Positions 49,446 through 61,900 of a stretch of DNA of 64,000 nt are shown one piece after another. Source of the stretch: Hydractinia symbiolongicarpus (lineage: Eukaryota > Cnidaria > Hydrozoa > Anthoathecata > Hydractiniidae); contig NC_079877.1 in assembly GCF_029227915.1 (NCBI RefSeq), positions 28,485,851 to 28,549,850 on the forward strand. The letters are read 5' to 3'. The translations under genes were made by a program, and so were the position numbers. Every line of letters starts with the position of its first letter. The first letter of the stretch is position 1. The notes under the pieces are model-generated. The model saw nothing but the letters and a program-made list of their open reading frames with translations. It searched no databases and was not told the origin of the DNA.

Positions 49446-52400
49446 TTGCTCGTCTTAAACTATAGATATTTAATAATTTATTTTTTTTAACAAAATACAT
49501 GAATTTGAAACAGCTAATGTAAATATTATTTAAAGCACTTAAATTATATTTTTACTCTTACTTTTTTATGGGGTTACGAAATGCTTTTCTTGTGAGCCAG
49601 TAAATTGAAAAATCGTCTGTTTCATTCTTTTTTATTAAAAAAAGGTAGGATTGAAAGTTAAATTTTTATATTTTTTTACACTTGGGACAAGCTAGGTAAG
49701 TAGAAACATAAAAAGAAAAATATCTCCGCTAGCCCGTGCTTCGCCTAAATTGTACAAGCACTAAATGTAAAATGTATTCATGTGTTACTTAAATGATTAT
49801 AAAGTTTTTATTCACATGATGGAAATCCTTATATCTTCGATTCCAGATGTATGGAGGAGAATTGAGGTCATTTATAAATATTCAAACTTCTGGTAACTCG
49901 AACGCTGGGTAACGCAAACGCCCAGTAATTTGAACGCCGGACAACTCCATTATCTCAAACTATTTTTTTCTTCCTTTGAACTTTCGGTAATATTCATCAG
50001 CTGGCTCTCATCTCGAACCCCTCAATTTTTTATCAAGTTAAACTGTTTTCTCTCTGGCGATATTGTATAGTTACCGGAAGGTTACGAGATATGCACACAA
50101 ATATCTGGAGAAGTTGCAGTTACCGGAAGGCTACGAGATATACACACATATTTATCTGCAGAAGTTATAGTTACCGCAAGGTTGCGAGACGTACACACAT
50201 ATTTATCTTCTGTTGTCTAATATTACGTGAGATTTATTTTGAAGATCGCAATTTTTTTTAAACCGGATTTGTGTATATATATATTTTCATGACGCAATTG
50301 AATTTACAATTAAATATTTGTCACATATTTACTTGATTTTTTACTTATCCGAAAAATAAAAATTAGCCCAATAGATAGATTTAATCTTTTCGTATCTACA
50401 GTTCCTTCTGTTATGGAAAAGGTCGGGTTTGACGGATTCATTTCCTAGCAAGTAAAAAGAAAAAAAAGTTTTGATGCAAAATTGTTGTTTTGGCTGTACT
50501 CACAATAAAGCTTGTCGATATATTCAAGACATGTAACAATAAAATAAAATCTCTGTATCAATGTCAATTCTGCATCAATCATTTCTTTTGCAATAAATAA
50601 ATATCCCAAACAATAAATACCAGTGCTGTAACGATTTTAAAAAGGACACCATATCTGGAGAAGAGAAGTTCCATAGACATGGTGGCGGTTTGGTGGTTTG
50701 GTTTATCACTTAAGATTGTCTTTTATTTAATAATCATAAAATTTGAAAAGCTTAGTCGCTACGGTGCAAAAAAACAAGTGGTTATATGGTATTTTTTCAC
50801 CGCGGATAAGAGGGTATCGTAGCTGATGATGGCTGTTAACTGTTGGTGCAGAAGATGACGCGGGAAAATCTAACAACAAGTTTTTTAAAATGTGTGATAG
50901 AACACACGCTATTTTTATAGTAATATCAAAACTTCAACCAGTCTGGTCGTGGTCGTTCTTTCCCCATTTTTTTAAACAATAACTCAACTCTTTTAAACCT
51001 GAGATCTCAGCCTGATATTCTTATAAAACGTATTCTTAACGCGTATTTGGTACGTAGATTCCACATGATAACAGAAAAAACATTTTTGTCATAACAAAAA
51101 CGACAAATTGCTCGTATTTTTGAATTATTGGCGCGAAAGATAGTTCGGTTTTCATCTTTTTGGTAGTAAAAAAACAAACAAATACTATTTGTGATAATAT
51201 TGTAATGGAGAAAATGTTTGTTTGTGATGAACAAATAAAAACACAAAAAAAAAGATGGTCATTTTTTTCTAATTGCACATTCCAAGGTTGTTAACATCGA
51301 CTATGTAAACAAATAATTTTCTTCAATACGAGTCGACTTGAGGTAGCTTCTTCACTAGGTATACAACCGTGGATTAGTGGATCCATTTTGTGCTACTTTA
51401 GGACGTACCTTGTCTTGTAATTACGATTAGGAAAATTTTTGATAAAGATTTTTAAAGAAATGCACTTATATATCTTGTAAGAGAAAAAGAGTTGCAAAGA
51501 ATTGGTATGAAAAAAGGAAATATAATTGTTGCAAATACTAGATGAGATATGTTATTATGGAAAAGATTTGTGTAATGAATTAAAAAAGATTTATGTCTCT
51601 AGGATGAATGGCTATTATTAAATTGCATACACTTTCTTATAAGACCCAGGAAATTCGTCTTCAGCCTGAGGTGTTTCTACTATTCACATGTTTACCGGAT
51701 TGATCTTAGTTTTAAATTTTCGCGACGCATAATCCGAGAACAAGTTTCGCAAGTCACAGCCATAGAAAGTTATTTAGCCACGTTTGATGTGTTTTTTGCA
51801 AAAAAAGATAGGAAAGAACTTAAAATGCCAGTATTGCTATTGTTCTTATTTTTAATTCTTATTTTTTTACAATTTCAAGCCGCACTACTTTGCTATTATA
51901 TCGATCTCATAAAAGAGTGTAGATCAATTTTCATTAAACGATTCATTTTTCTTAAAAAGAGCTATGGGAAGGAGGCTGCAATAGGATTGTTTTGTACAAA
52001 TTTTATGCACTACGCAAATTACACCTCACTCCCAGCACCTGTTGTCTGTTTATTATATCTGTAAAGATACAAGAAGCCCGGAGACGAAGTTGGTCGATAC
52101 GTTACAATATTTACTCAACTTTTTTTACCTTAGTCTCCAGGAGGAAAAAGATGATTACTTTTTTAAAAAATAATATTTTAAAATCACATATATGCAAAGA
52201 AATAGACTCGCTGTCAACGCAAACGTTGGTTTGTTTATGTTTTGCGTCAACCCTAATCTCCAGCTTTTGCGTCTCGTCCGGGTGGGGGGGCTTTTTTCGG
52301 TTGGATCAGTAAATTATAAAGTTTCGTGCTCACGTTACACGAAACTTATGGAGTAAAAAGAGGAGAAAAAATCAACGAAAAGATAGAAGAAAAGCATTTT

Positions 52401-54423
52401 ATATGAAACGAATATTTTAGCTACATTTAAAATGTAATCAAACATCGAATTGAAATTGGATACCATGTATCTCTTTCCATATATTATTGCACTATTGTTT
52501 ATCACCGTTTATATTGTCATATGTTGTTACACAAATCATAATGGCACACACAAAAACACGTGGAGCCACGTGCGTGATAGCCGGCTTAGCGGGTAAAAAT
52601 ATAAAACCATTTTTACAATTTTACAAACTTCCGAAAACTTAATAATAATTAGTTTGGATTTAATGGAAATAGTGCAGAGAAATTTCAGCAACGAACATTG
52701 ATGATCACTATGATTTTTTTTATAATAAGGACAATTTTACAAAATCAGGACCATCAAGTTTTGCTGAAAACTAAGGAAAAAAATAAAGAAAAAAGCCTCA
52801 GCCTTGAATCTTACTTTTAAAACTAAGAACAACCTGATTGTAAATTGCAAAATTTTTTTTATAAGAAACCGAGGAAACATCCAACTAATTAAAGTCTCCT
52901 AAATTCTGAGGTTATTTTACTAGAATAATTTTGTTAACAAGTTTGTAATTTTCACAGGGTATATAGTTAACGCTCAATATCTTAACCACTTTTATGTCAA
53001 ACATTCACTTTGTTGTACTATTTTTCCAGTCCTAATTTTATGCTGTATAAATATCTCTTAAATTTCCCCCTTATTTTTAGAACAAAAAAAATTATAAAAA
53101 GTTCGATTAATACATAAAAGAGACTTTGGCTACCAAGTGGAAGTAGGTTTAGTAACAAATACGTACTATATTATCTATTTTCTGTCTTTAGCTAAACAAT
53201 TTAATAAAGAATGTAAACTCTTGTAAACAAGTATGGATATAAAATGGGAATAAAAATGAAGTAAAATTCAGCAAATTGAGTTTTTTCTTGTTAGGGTCAT
53301 TATTTATGTTGCCCTGCAAAATTTCGAATTGATGTTATCACTAGTTAGGTTGGTTTTCTATCAAATTATGTGATGTTATCCGAATACAAATCATAAAATG
53401 CTTTCCTATTTACTTCTGAAGCTGTCCTTTTGCTTATATCCAGTTTATTTTCAGAAAAGTTACTTTTGTAACCAGCTTCGTTCCAGACCTTTTTTACGGC
53501 TATGATTTACCTGTTTACTTAAAAGCTGTCTTAAAAGTTTAAAAAAATAAAGTGAAATTAAAAGCATTGTTTTGCATTTATGAAATAATCCGGGCAAATT
53601 TAGGAGCTATGAGACGAAAAGTACGAATTCTATTCAGAAAGTTGCTCAAGACGGCCATATATGCAGGTGTTGCAAGTCTGCCTAGTGAATCACATCAATA
53701 CTTAAACATTGAAATAATGTCTATCAGGGAAGTTGTAGTCAGACTGCCACAATTGATGTTGTTTAGCTTGGTAGTTAGGCTGAGATGACAACGTTGATTC
53801 CACATTTGACTTGGCAACACGAAAAAGGGTGCAACCTTTTAGGTACAAAATAAAAATAAATCAGGCTGAAAAAGGTTTAGAAAATAGGAACATTCAGCAT
53901 CTGATCAGATTTCACTGGTTCCTATAAAATGTGTATGTTATCTTAACTATATTTTGCTACTTTAAAGATATTTCCAATATCCCTCTTTATCAAATGTTGG
54001 CACACAAAACTAAACAATTTCTCGCAAATTACTTTTTATGATAGACTTAATTATAATCATAATTATAATCATGTTTTTAGGCAAATATAACTAACAGAAA
54101 GAGTTAACCAATCTGAAAATGGTGTTACTGGTATGTTCAATATAATTTATTAGCATTTCTTCAAAACAACCAGATATATACATACAATGTTGTTTTTTGC
54201 TTTAGGTATTCAATGTAAAGAAGTTGGCAAAAAACTTATTGGAGAATCAAGAAATAGTTAGTTAGATAGCTAGGAATACGTAGTTTAAATAAAGAGTAGT
54301 CCAGAGTTGCACATCTGCACATTCACTTGACTAACACAAAATGATTAAAATATATTAAATACGTGCTTGCTTGAAAATGTTTTTTAAGTATATATAATGT
54401 TTATTTTCTTTCCTTTCTGATAG
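49446..54423. other. Intergenic region between ANKMY1 and the second repeat gene
   Basis: This is about 5 kb between the ANKMY1 stop and the first recognised exon of the paralogue. It holds degenerate GGTAACTCGAACGC-type short repeats at 49890-49960, the 50-bp tandem repeat at 50065-50215, and a hairpin with 8-bp arms (GTTTCGTG/CACGAAAC) at 52321-52345. No cysteine-rich exon was found. The missing 5' exon(s) of the second gene should lie here. A frame from ATG 51825 (MPVLLLFLFLILIFLQFQAA) is hydrophobic, but no in-phase donor follows it. Confidence 0.5.
50065..50215. repeat. Tandem repeat of about 50 bp, three copies
   Basis: AGTTACCGGAAGGTTACGAG recurs at 50069, 50118 and 50169 with few changes. 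Each copy is followed by ATATrCACACA and ATCTGsAGAAG. Unit lengths are 49 and 51 bp. The repeat is noncoding. Confidence 0.8.
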
Positions 54424-57400
54424 TTGTTTGAGTAATCATGGCAAACCAGTCATTTGTAAAACCGGAAGTTTTTCACATGCTGGTTGGAGTAAATGCAAAA
54501 AATGTGCTGTTGGATACTATTGTCCTGAGGATGGTTTACATGTGCAAATTCAATGTCCGCTTGGTTGGTATGCATTAGTAGAAGGATCATCCAAATGTTT
54601 GGAATGTCCAAAAGGTAGAACTTTTTGGCTAGTGTCTTTTTTAATTTTTTTGGAATATCTTGTTGTTATTAAGTGGTGTCATCATCATCATCATCATTCT
54701 CGGCTTAACGTCCGTTTTCCATGCTAGCATGGGTTGGACGGTGACAGTGTATAGACCAAATCTGTATATGCTACTTATACACATTTTGTGGGGATCTAGC
54801 CAGGGGGCAACTTTAAAAAAATGTTTAACGTTTATCACAATTTTGATCAATTTCTTAACTAAGTTAATTTGTAGTGGAAAAGAAATAGAATCAGGTTTTG
54901 CATAATTTTAATTCCTTTAAAACTGCTTAACAAATATTATTACTAAATGATGCAATTATACAAATCACTTTTCTATTAGTATAGATCATAAATTTAACAA
55001 GTTTCTTTTCACAAAAAGTTTTTCTAGTTCCCAAGTTTTTTAAGGGGAGTGTAAAATGATTTTTTTTCGTTGTTTTTTTTCGTGAAATCAGGGCAAAATA
55101 TACTAAACTTTTTAATTATGAATTTTTTTTTCAAAAATTCCATCTGGATCTCTGTTTATTTTGTTTGTTTATGTTTACTTGCTAATAACGCTGTGATGAT
55201 CTTTGTAACACTTTTTCTGTGTCATATGTGCTCACGTGTGCATATTTCCTTCAAAACAAAAAAATTTTTGAAGAGCTGATATTTTTCTCACTTTCCAAAG
55301 AGAAAAATATCACGCTTTAAAAATGGAAAACCTGTCAAGTGTAATTTCAATGCAGCAAGTAGCCGCATATATCTAAAAAGGTGTTTTTTATTTTTTTGTA
55401 AAAACTTTTTTACAGCCGTTTATGTGAAAGAAAACAAGTTGAAAAAGTAGCATTTGGAAGAATATGAAATAGTAAGAAAACTATAAAATTTTGAACAAAA
55501 TAGTAAAAACCCTTTTTAGATACAGCCCAGCTGGGAAGAATAGTCAAAAAATTTTGGAAAAAAAAACAGCGGTTTTGTAAGAGAAACATCAGTTAGGAGA
55601 GACTGGGGTAAATTTTGTATACACCTAAACCTCAAACAACCTTAATATTTTTCCAAAATCAGGTTATGAAAATGTCATTTAGAGATGATATTTGGATTAT
55701 AAAAATCATGCGCACTTTCCTTTACACTCGCCTTAAATGTTTTCAATAAATGGTCTGGTGTTATGTATCTTATAAACAATTTGATGCTTTGTTATACTAG
55801 GTGTATGGTATTTGTTACAGGAACTTTAGTCAAAAATTATCAGGAAAATGTGTGGATGCCAGAAAAATAAGGGGTTATTACATTTTAGACAGCAGGGTTT
55901 GTTTTTCTGTTTTGTGTTTCGAAGGAATCAAAAATATTTGTTTCAGCCATAGTGTGTCATGTTGTGTTTTTTTGTTTTGTTTTAGAAACTCCTTCATTCG
56001 CTACACTATTTGAACAAAAAGTTTTCTTTTCAAACTTAATTTTTATTCTTTATTTCACTTTGAAAGAGATATGGTCTTACTTGTTTTAGGTTTTCATTGT
56101 CCCAGTGTAAACAGTGGACCAATTCCTTGTCCGATTGGTTATTTTTCAGAAATAAATCACTCAACAACTTGTCAAAGGGTAAGTTTACAGTACACCATCC
56201 CACTTCGAACTTTCAACATATATTTTTATTCACTTATAATCACTATGAACACATGTTGTAAATAGAACATACTTTACAAGTTAACAACGTTTCTGCATTT
56301 AAGCCTGTTAAGAAGTTACGCACTATTTTTATCAAAAAAATAAACAAGTCACTGCACATCAATTAATGGATGGATTTTTTATGTGTAGGTAACTAAATAT
56401 TGAATTTCGAGTTTTAAGTTATGATTTTACTTATAAGGCAGTATTGTTTTAGTGTCCTGCGGGTTATTATGCTTCTGTGAGTGCTTCAAAGTCATGTAAG
56501 CCTTGTCCTACTGGACACAAATGCCCCTTACCACATCAAGAACCAATATTATGTGGAGCAAGAGAGGTATTAAAGTTTGTGACTTTTCTTGATTAATTAG
56601 TTAATTAATTAATGAAATCATCAGTGATTGTTTATTGAATATTTTACGGCCTATCACTGTTGTTAAATTAAAGGGACCAAATATCCCTTATCCCTTAGAT
56701 TTATTGCTTGATTATGTATCAATTTATGTTTGTGTAGAAATATTTGTATTTGTTTTATATGTAATATTATATAGTTGTTTTGTATGTAATGTTCTCCTAA
56801 TTTTATAGTATCAACCTGAAGAAGGACAAGAGTCATGCTTAACAGCTCCAACAGGAACTGTGGTAGTAAATGCAACTAGAACGCCCGTAACATGCAGAGT
56901 GAGTGGTTTTATTTAATTTTTCATAAAAAATGTTGGTTGGTCAATTTTAACTAATTTTTACTATGTTGCATTGACTGCTTATAGGCTGGGGAATTTTCAA
57001 ATGGAACAGCTTGTGTACCATGTTACTTAGGACATTACTGTCCATCATCTGCTTCAACACCTATACCATGTCCGATTGCCACATATGCTGACACACTTGG
57101 TTCACTTAACTGCAAGTTGTGTCCCCACGGTCATCATTGCCTTGATGCTACTTCCACTCCAGCTATGTGTGAGAAGGGCACATATAGTACTGCTGGACAA
57201 ATTAAATGTGAGGTATGTGTTGTAAGTTCTTCTCTTGTTGATTGGTTAGAGCCTTTATCTTATTTTATTACTACTAGTTGATAAGGCTGTTGTAAGTCCA
57301 CGTAGGAGGAAAAACAATGGAAAAGATCCATTATTTGACATCAGGAGTGACCTGTTGATACAGTTTTTTGTGTTGAAATACTGTTTAAGAAAATGTGTTG

Positions 57401-58910
57401 GATTGTGCTTTTGATTTAAACGGTTGAAAAGATATTGTGTTTAAACATTTTTTGATAATATCATCCAAACTTGCCTGTTCGGAAAGGTGTAGGTGACCCA
57501 ACATTAGAAAAGTGCTTCCAGTTTTGTCCCAGGTGATCCCTAGTTACCCATGCATCATAACACCAATTATTTCCACCCGTTTCTAAGTTATTTAAAAAGG
57601 CTGAAGCAATGGCTTTACAATCTTAATGAACTTTCCTTTAACATCAATATTATTTCAATTCATTTAAATTTTATAAATTAAAGAACACCTTTATAGGTGA
57701 TGTTGTATTGTCATTTTGCAAAATTCACACACACACACACAAACACGGAAAAAACTTGTGCTTTTTCTTTTTATATCTTAGAGTTGCACAATAGGTCATT
57801 ACAGTTATCCAGGTGCATCATCCTGCATTCTCTGCCCAGCAGGTGCAATGTGTGTGAATGAAACAACATTAGTTCTTCCACCTACGCCATGCCCTGCAGG
57901 GCAGTATAGCTCTTTTGGAGACAGTGAATGTCATCAATGTCCAAAAGGTATGTGTACTATGGATTTTTTGGTCACCAGAAGTTTTAATTATTTTAATTAT
58001 GTTGTTGCATTTATTACAGTTACATATCAAAAGTTGATTTCTATTGCCAAAACAATATTTTATTTCCATAAAAACCTTCTCCTATCTTACCCATCATTTA
58101 TAGTAGTTTTCCACTCTTTGTAGTTGTATTTTTCTTGGCGAAATTCCCCTCCACCATTCTATCTGTTCCAACAGTAAGTTCTTTCTAAGGATAATGTATG
58201 GTCTTTTTAAGCAGAAGTAGGAATATTTTTTTGACTTGATTTTACAGGGGTTATATAAAAGAATTCACTTACATTTTTATGACTACAAGAACGTCCTTAA
58301 AATATGATATATATAGCTCTAACAAAACTTTATTAAAACAGAGGTCCCTGCATATATGCTACACCAACTTTGTCAATGTGAAAAATATCCGGCAACTATA
58401 TAAAGGTGTAGGATGAAACAATTGGGTGTTTTAGTGTTAAATTTGAGTTTATCAACACTAATAATCATGCTAGTGTATTTTTTTACCAATTTTTTTTTAT
58501 GTTCGATATCCTTTAATATTGACAATCGAACACTTTAGCAACACTATGCTAAGACACTGTTCGAGTCGAACACTGCAGTTTCGACAGACAATACCATTGT
58601 CAACATGTGTTAATAACATCTGATTAATTTCCTTGATATTTGACATAAATTTCTTATTCTCATGTGAATCTTGGTAGATTTGAATTATAATCATTTGAGC
58701 CTAAATATGATTCTTTAAATTGGACTTTTCTTGCTTTCTTGGGTTTGTAGGTAAGTTTTATTGAGTGAGTGAGGCAAAAACATGCATTTAAAAAATAAGT
58801 TTTCAAAGTAACATTTAAAATGTTATAAAGTTTATAATTGTAATTAAATCTTTAAAGGCAGTTAAATAAGTAAATAAATGAATGAATGAATGAATGAATG
58901 AATAAATGAA

Positions 58911-58961
<51 letters not shown>

Positions 58962-61900
58962 AAAAATAAATAAAGATATTATTCAAATATCGCCTGTGGT
59001 GCTTGTATTTTATAGACACATACAGTGACGTTGGAGCAAAGTCATGTATACCTTGTCCTGAAGGTTATTTGTGTATCACTCCTGATAAAAAACCAACAAA
59101 GTGTCTTCTTGGTCATTATTTAAGTAAATCGAAAGAGGTGAATTTTATTCTGTTCTTCTAAGCTAATGGTATCTACAGTTATTTCATTTATCTGAGAAGT
59201 GAATATTTGTTTTTAATAGGCTACAAAATGTATTATTTGTCCATCTGGATATGAATGCATTGATCCAACCAAACCTCCTGTACCATGTATGTTTGGTAAT
59301 TATTCAACTGGTGGCAATTCTTCATGCATACTCTGTCCTGCAGGGATGTCCTGTCTTGATCCAAGCCAACTTCCTATAAATTGTGATGTTGGAACATACA
59401 GTTTAATTGTAAGAAATTACATGTGAAATTTGTTTTACGTTTACTTTTCATGTTTGATTGGTTTGTATTTTAAGAAGGGTTCACTTTATACCCTAAAATT
59501 TGAATTATATGAAAAAGAACAATCAAGTTCTTGTTGGTATGTCAATATTATTCCCCAAAGCATGTGCACTTAAAAGTAAGGACAATTATTTGTCAAATAT
59601 TTTTCAAGAAAATATTACAATCAAATCATCATGTAATATAATGAAGATCCACAGCTGCAAAATGCAACTTTTTTATCTGCAAGGTTGTGTTCAATAGCTT
59701 TGGAAATTTAACCACTAGCTAGTATCAAAACGAGGAGCCGAATAAATTTCTTTGTTCTAACATCTAACATCTTTTTGTGATGAGGGTTATATCTATGATG
59801 TGCTTTTATAACTCTTCCTGCGGTTAATTATTTAATATAAAGCCATGATAAAAACGGTTTTTAGACAGTCTACTCTAGACAATTTAATTTGAGTATCATT
59901 AGTTTTGTAATTTGGATTTAAATTTTCTAGGAGACAGTTTTGCAAAAAAAGGTATATTATTGGAATTACCAAATTTTCTGGCATAAGATTAACATAATGT
60001 TTCGTTGTTTGGTTTTATCCAAGAAATGTAACTGTGATGGCACAACTAATTAACCCTTTTTTATGTTTTTGCTGCCCAATCAAAAAAGGTCTTTACAGAC
60101 GTAGATGATGTCATTGATCTTTGATATTATTATGGATGATGCAAAATATGATATGGGAGATCTATTTTTGTAGTTACCTTTTATCATAAAAGTTAGATTA
60201 ACATTCCTCTTTATACATTTTTTAAATTTTTTTTTTACTACCTCAAAAAAGCTTATTTTTCTGACTTTCTTTTCGCAGTTTTTCAATTACATTACCAAAT
60301 GGACAATGTTATAAAAATTCATGTGCAAAATGTTCCCTGATTTATTTGTTTGTTATAGTCAAAGGTTTATTTCCATAGTTTCAATACTTTTTGACTTTTT
60401 GGATGTATTGCATTAAAAAAACTATTTTTACCCTGGAAAACTAACTGTCAAATAGCTTAAACTGAATTTGGTAACTCCTTGCAAAATGTTTAGGGAGAGA
60501 CACATTGCTCGCCATGTCCTGTGGGCATGTATTGTCAATCTACATCAGCTATAGATGGAGCATGTTCACCTGGAACATATTCTTTGAAAGGAGAATCAAC
60601 ATGTAACAACTGTTCAGCTGGTTTTATGTGTCCACACAAAGACAGTCCTCCAGTAGCTTGTGTTGTTGGTCAAACCACTAATGGTCAAACAAATCAACTC
60701 AAATGTCAAATTTGTCCAGCTGGTTATGCATGCCCCACGCCATCGTGAGCATTTCACTGTTTTTAGTTACTACATGTTATTTTTTTATTTGAGTTAATTT
60801 TAAGCGATAACTTTATCTTTTTATTAGGAGTGAAATGATGAAATGTAAACCTGGCTACTACAGTTTAGGTGTAGCTACATCTTGTACAAATTGCCCAGCT
60901 GGTTACCAATGCCCAAGCACTAATGTATGTTTTTTTCTACGTTTCTTTTCTTTTTTAATATATGCAGGACATTAAAAATTAGGTACATTATTATTAGGCT
61001 TAACTTTAGTACCAATTTTTGACCATATTTCTTCTTTCTTCGCATTTGTATCAGCATTTTTTATATATGTTTTTATTAAAAAACTAGATTAAACGTCTTT
61101 CTAATAAATTTTATCACTTCTAGGCATGATGTCTATTGGGATTTTTATTGGATATATTTTTATATACTAAAAAATGCTTATTATGAACAATATTTTATAT
61201 ATAGAAAGGAACAGTTAATGACAAACTATTGTAATGAAGAGGAATAATCAGGATTGCAGAAAGTTTTAAAAAATATTGCGAGTGATTTGTTAAGGCATTG
61301 CTACTGATTGATATAAATATCATGTCATTAACAAGCTAGTTTAGAATAAAATGGTATTTAAATAATATAAATACTCCCTTATGTAATGCTGTATAATTCA
61401 AAATTAAAAGCTTAAACTGCCATATTTTGCTTTAAAGCTGGCTGAAATACAATCATAGCGAGATCTTGCAGGTTGATGGATAATTTGAATCTTGACATTG
61501 CGTCTAACAGTGTTATATACTCTGGCGGACATTAACTCTACTATATTACTTAAGACACCTAATTTTTACCGGGTTTTTTATCTTCATGCACATAAACTAT
61601 GCTAAGTTTTAAAATGTTTGTTTGTGCGGTAATTTGCAAACATCAACTTTTTATTTTTATTTTAACAGAGACGTCCACTAATATGCCCTCCAGGTAAATA
61701 CTCATCAGGAGGCCAAACATCCTGTTATGCATGTGCAGCTGGATATGCTTGTCCATATGTTTCGAAGAATGCAACAAAGGCTTGTCCAACGGGTAAAAAT
61801 GTTGTTTCTGGATGACATGAAAAAATTAGTACCTCCGTTGAAAAATGTTTTCTGAAATATGTTTTACTTATGTAAGAAGAAAGTAAATGTTTCCATTTTA

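Noticed and set aside
51789-52064. Hydrophobic frame with MPVLLLFLFLILIFLQ as possible signal-peptide exon of the second repeat gene
   Set aside because: No convincing donor in the required phase follows before the stop, and AT-rich DNA often gives Leu/Ile/Phe-rich frames.
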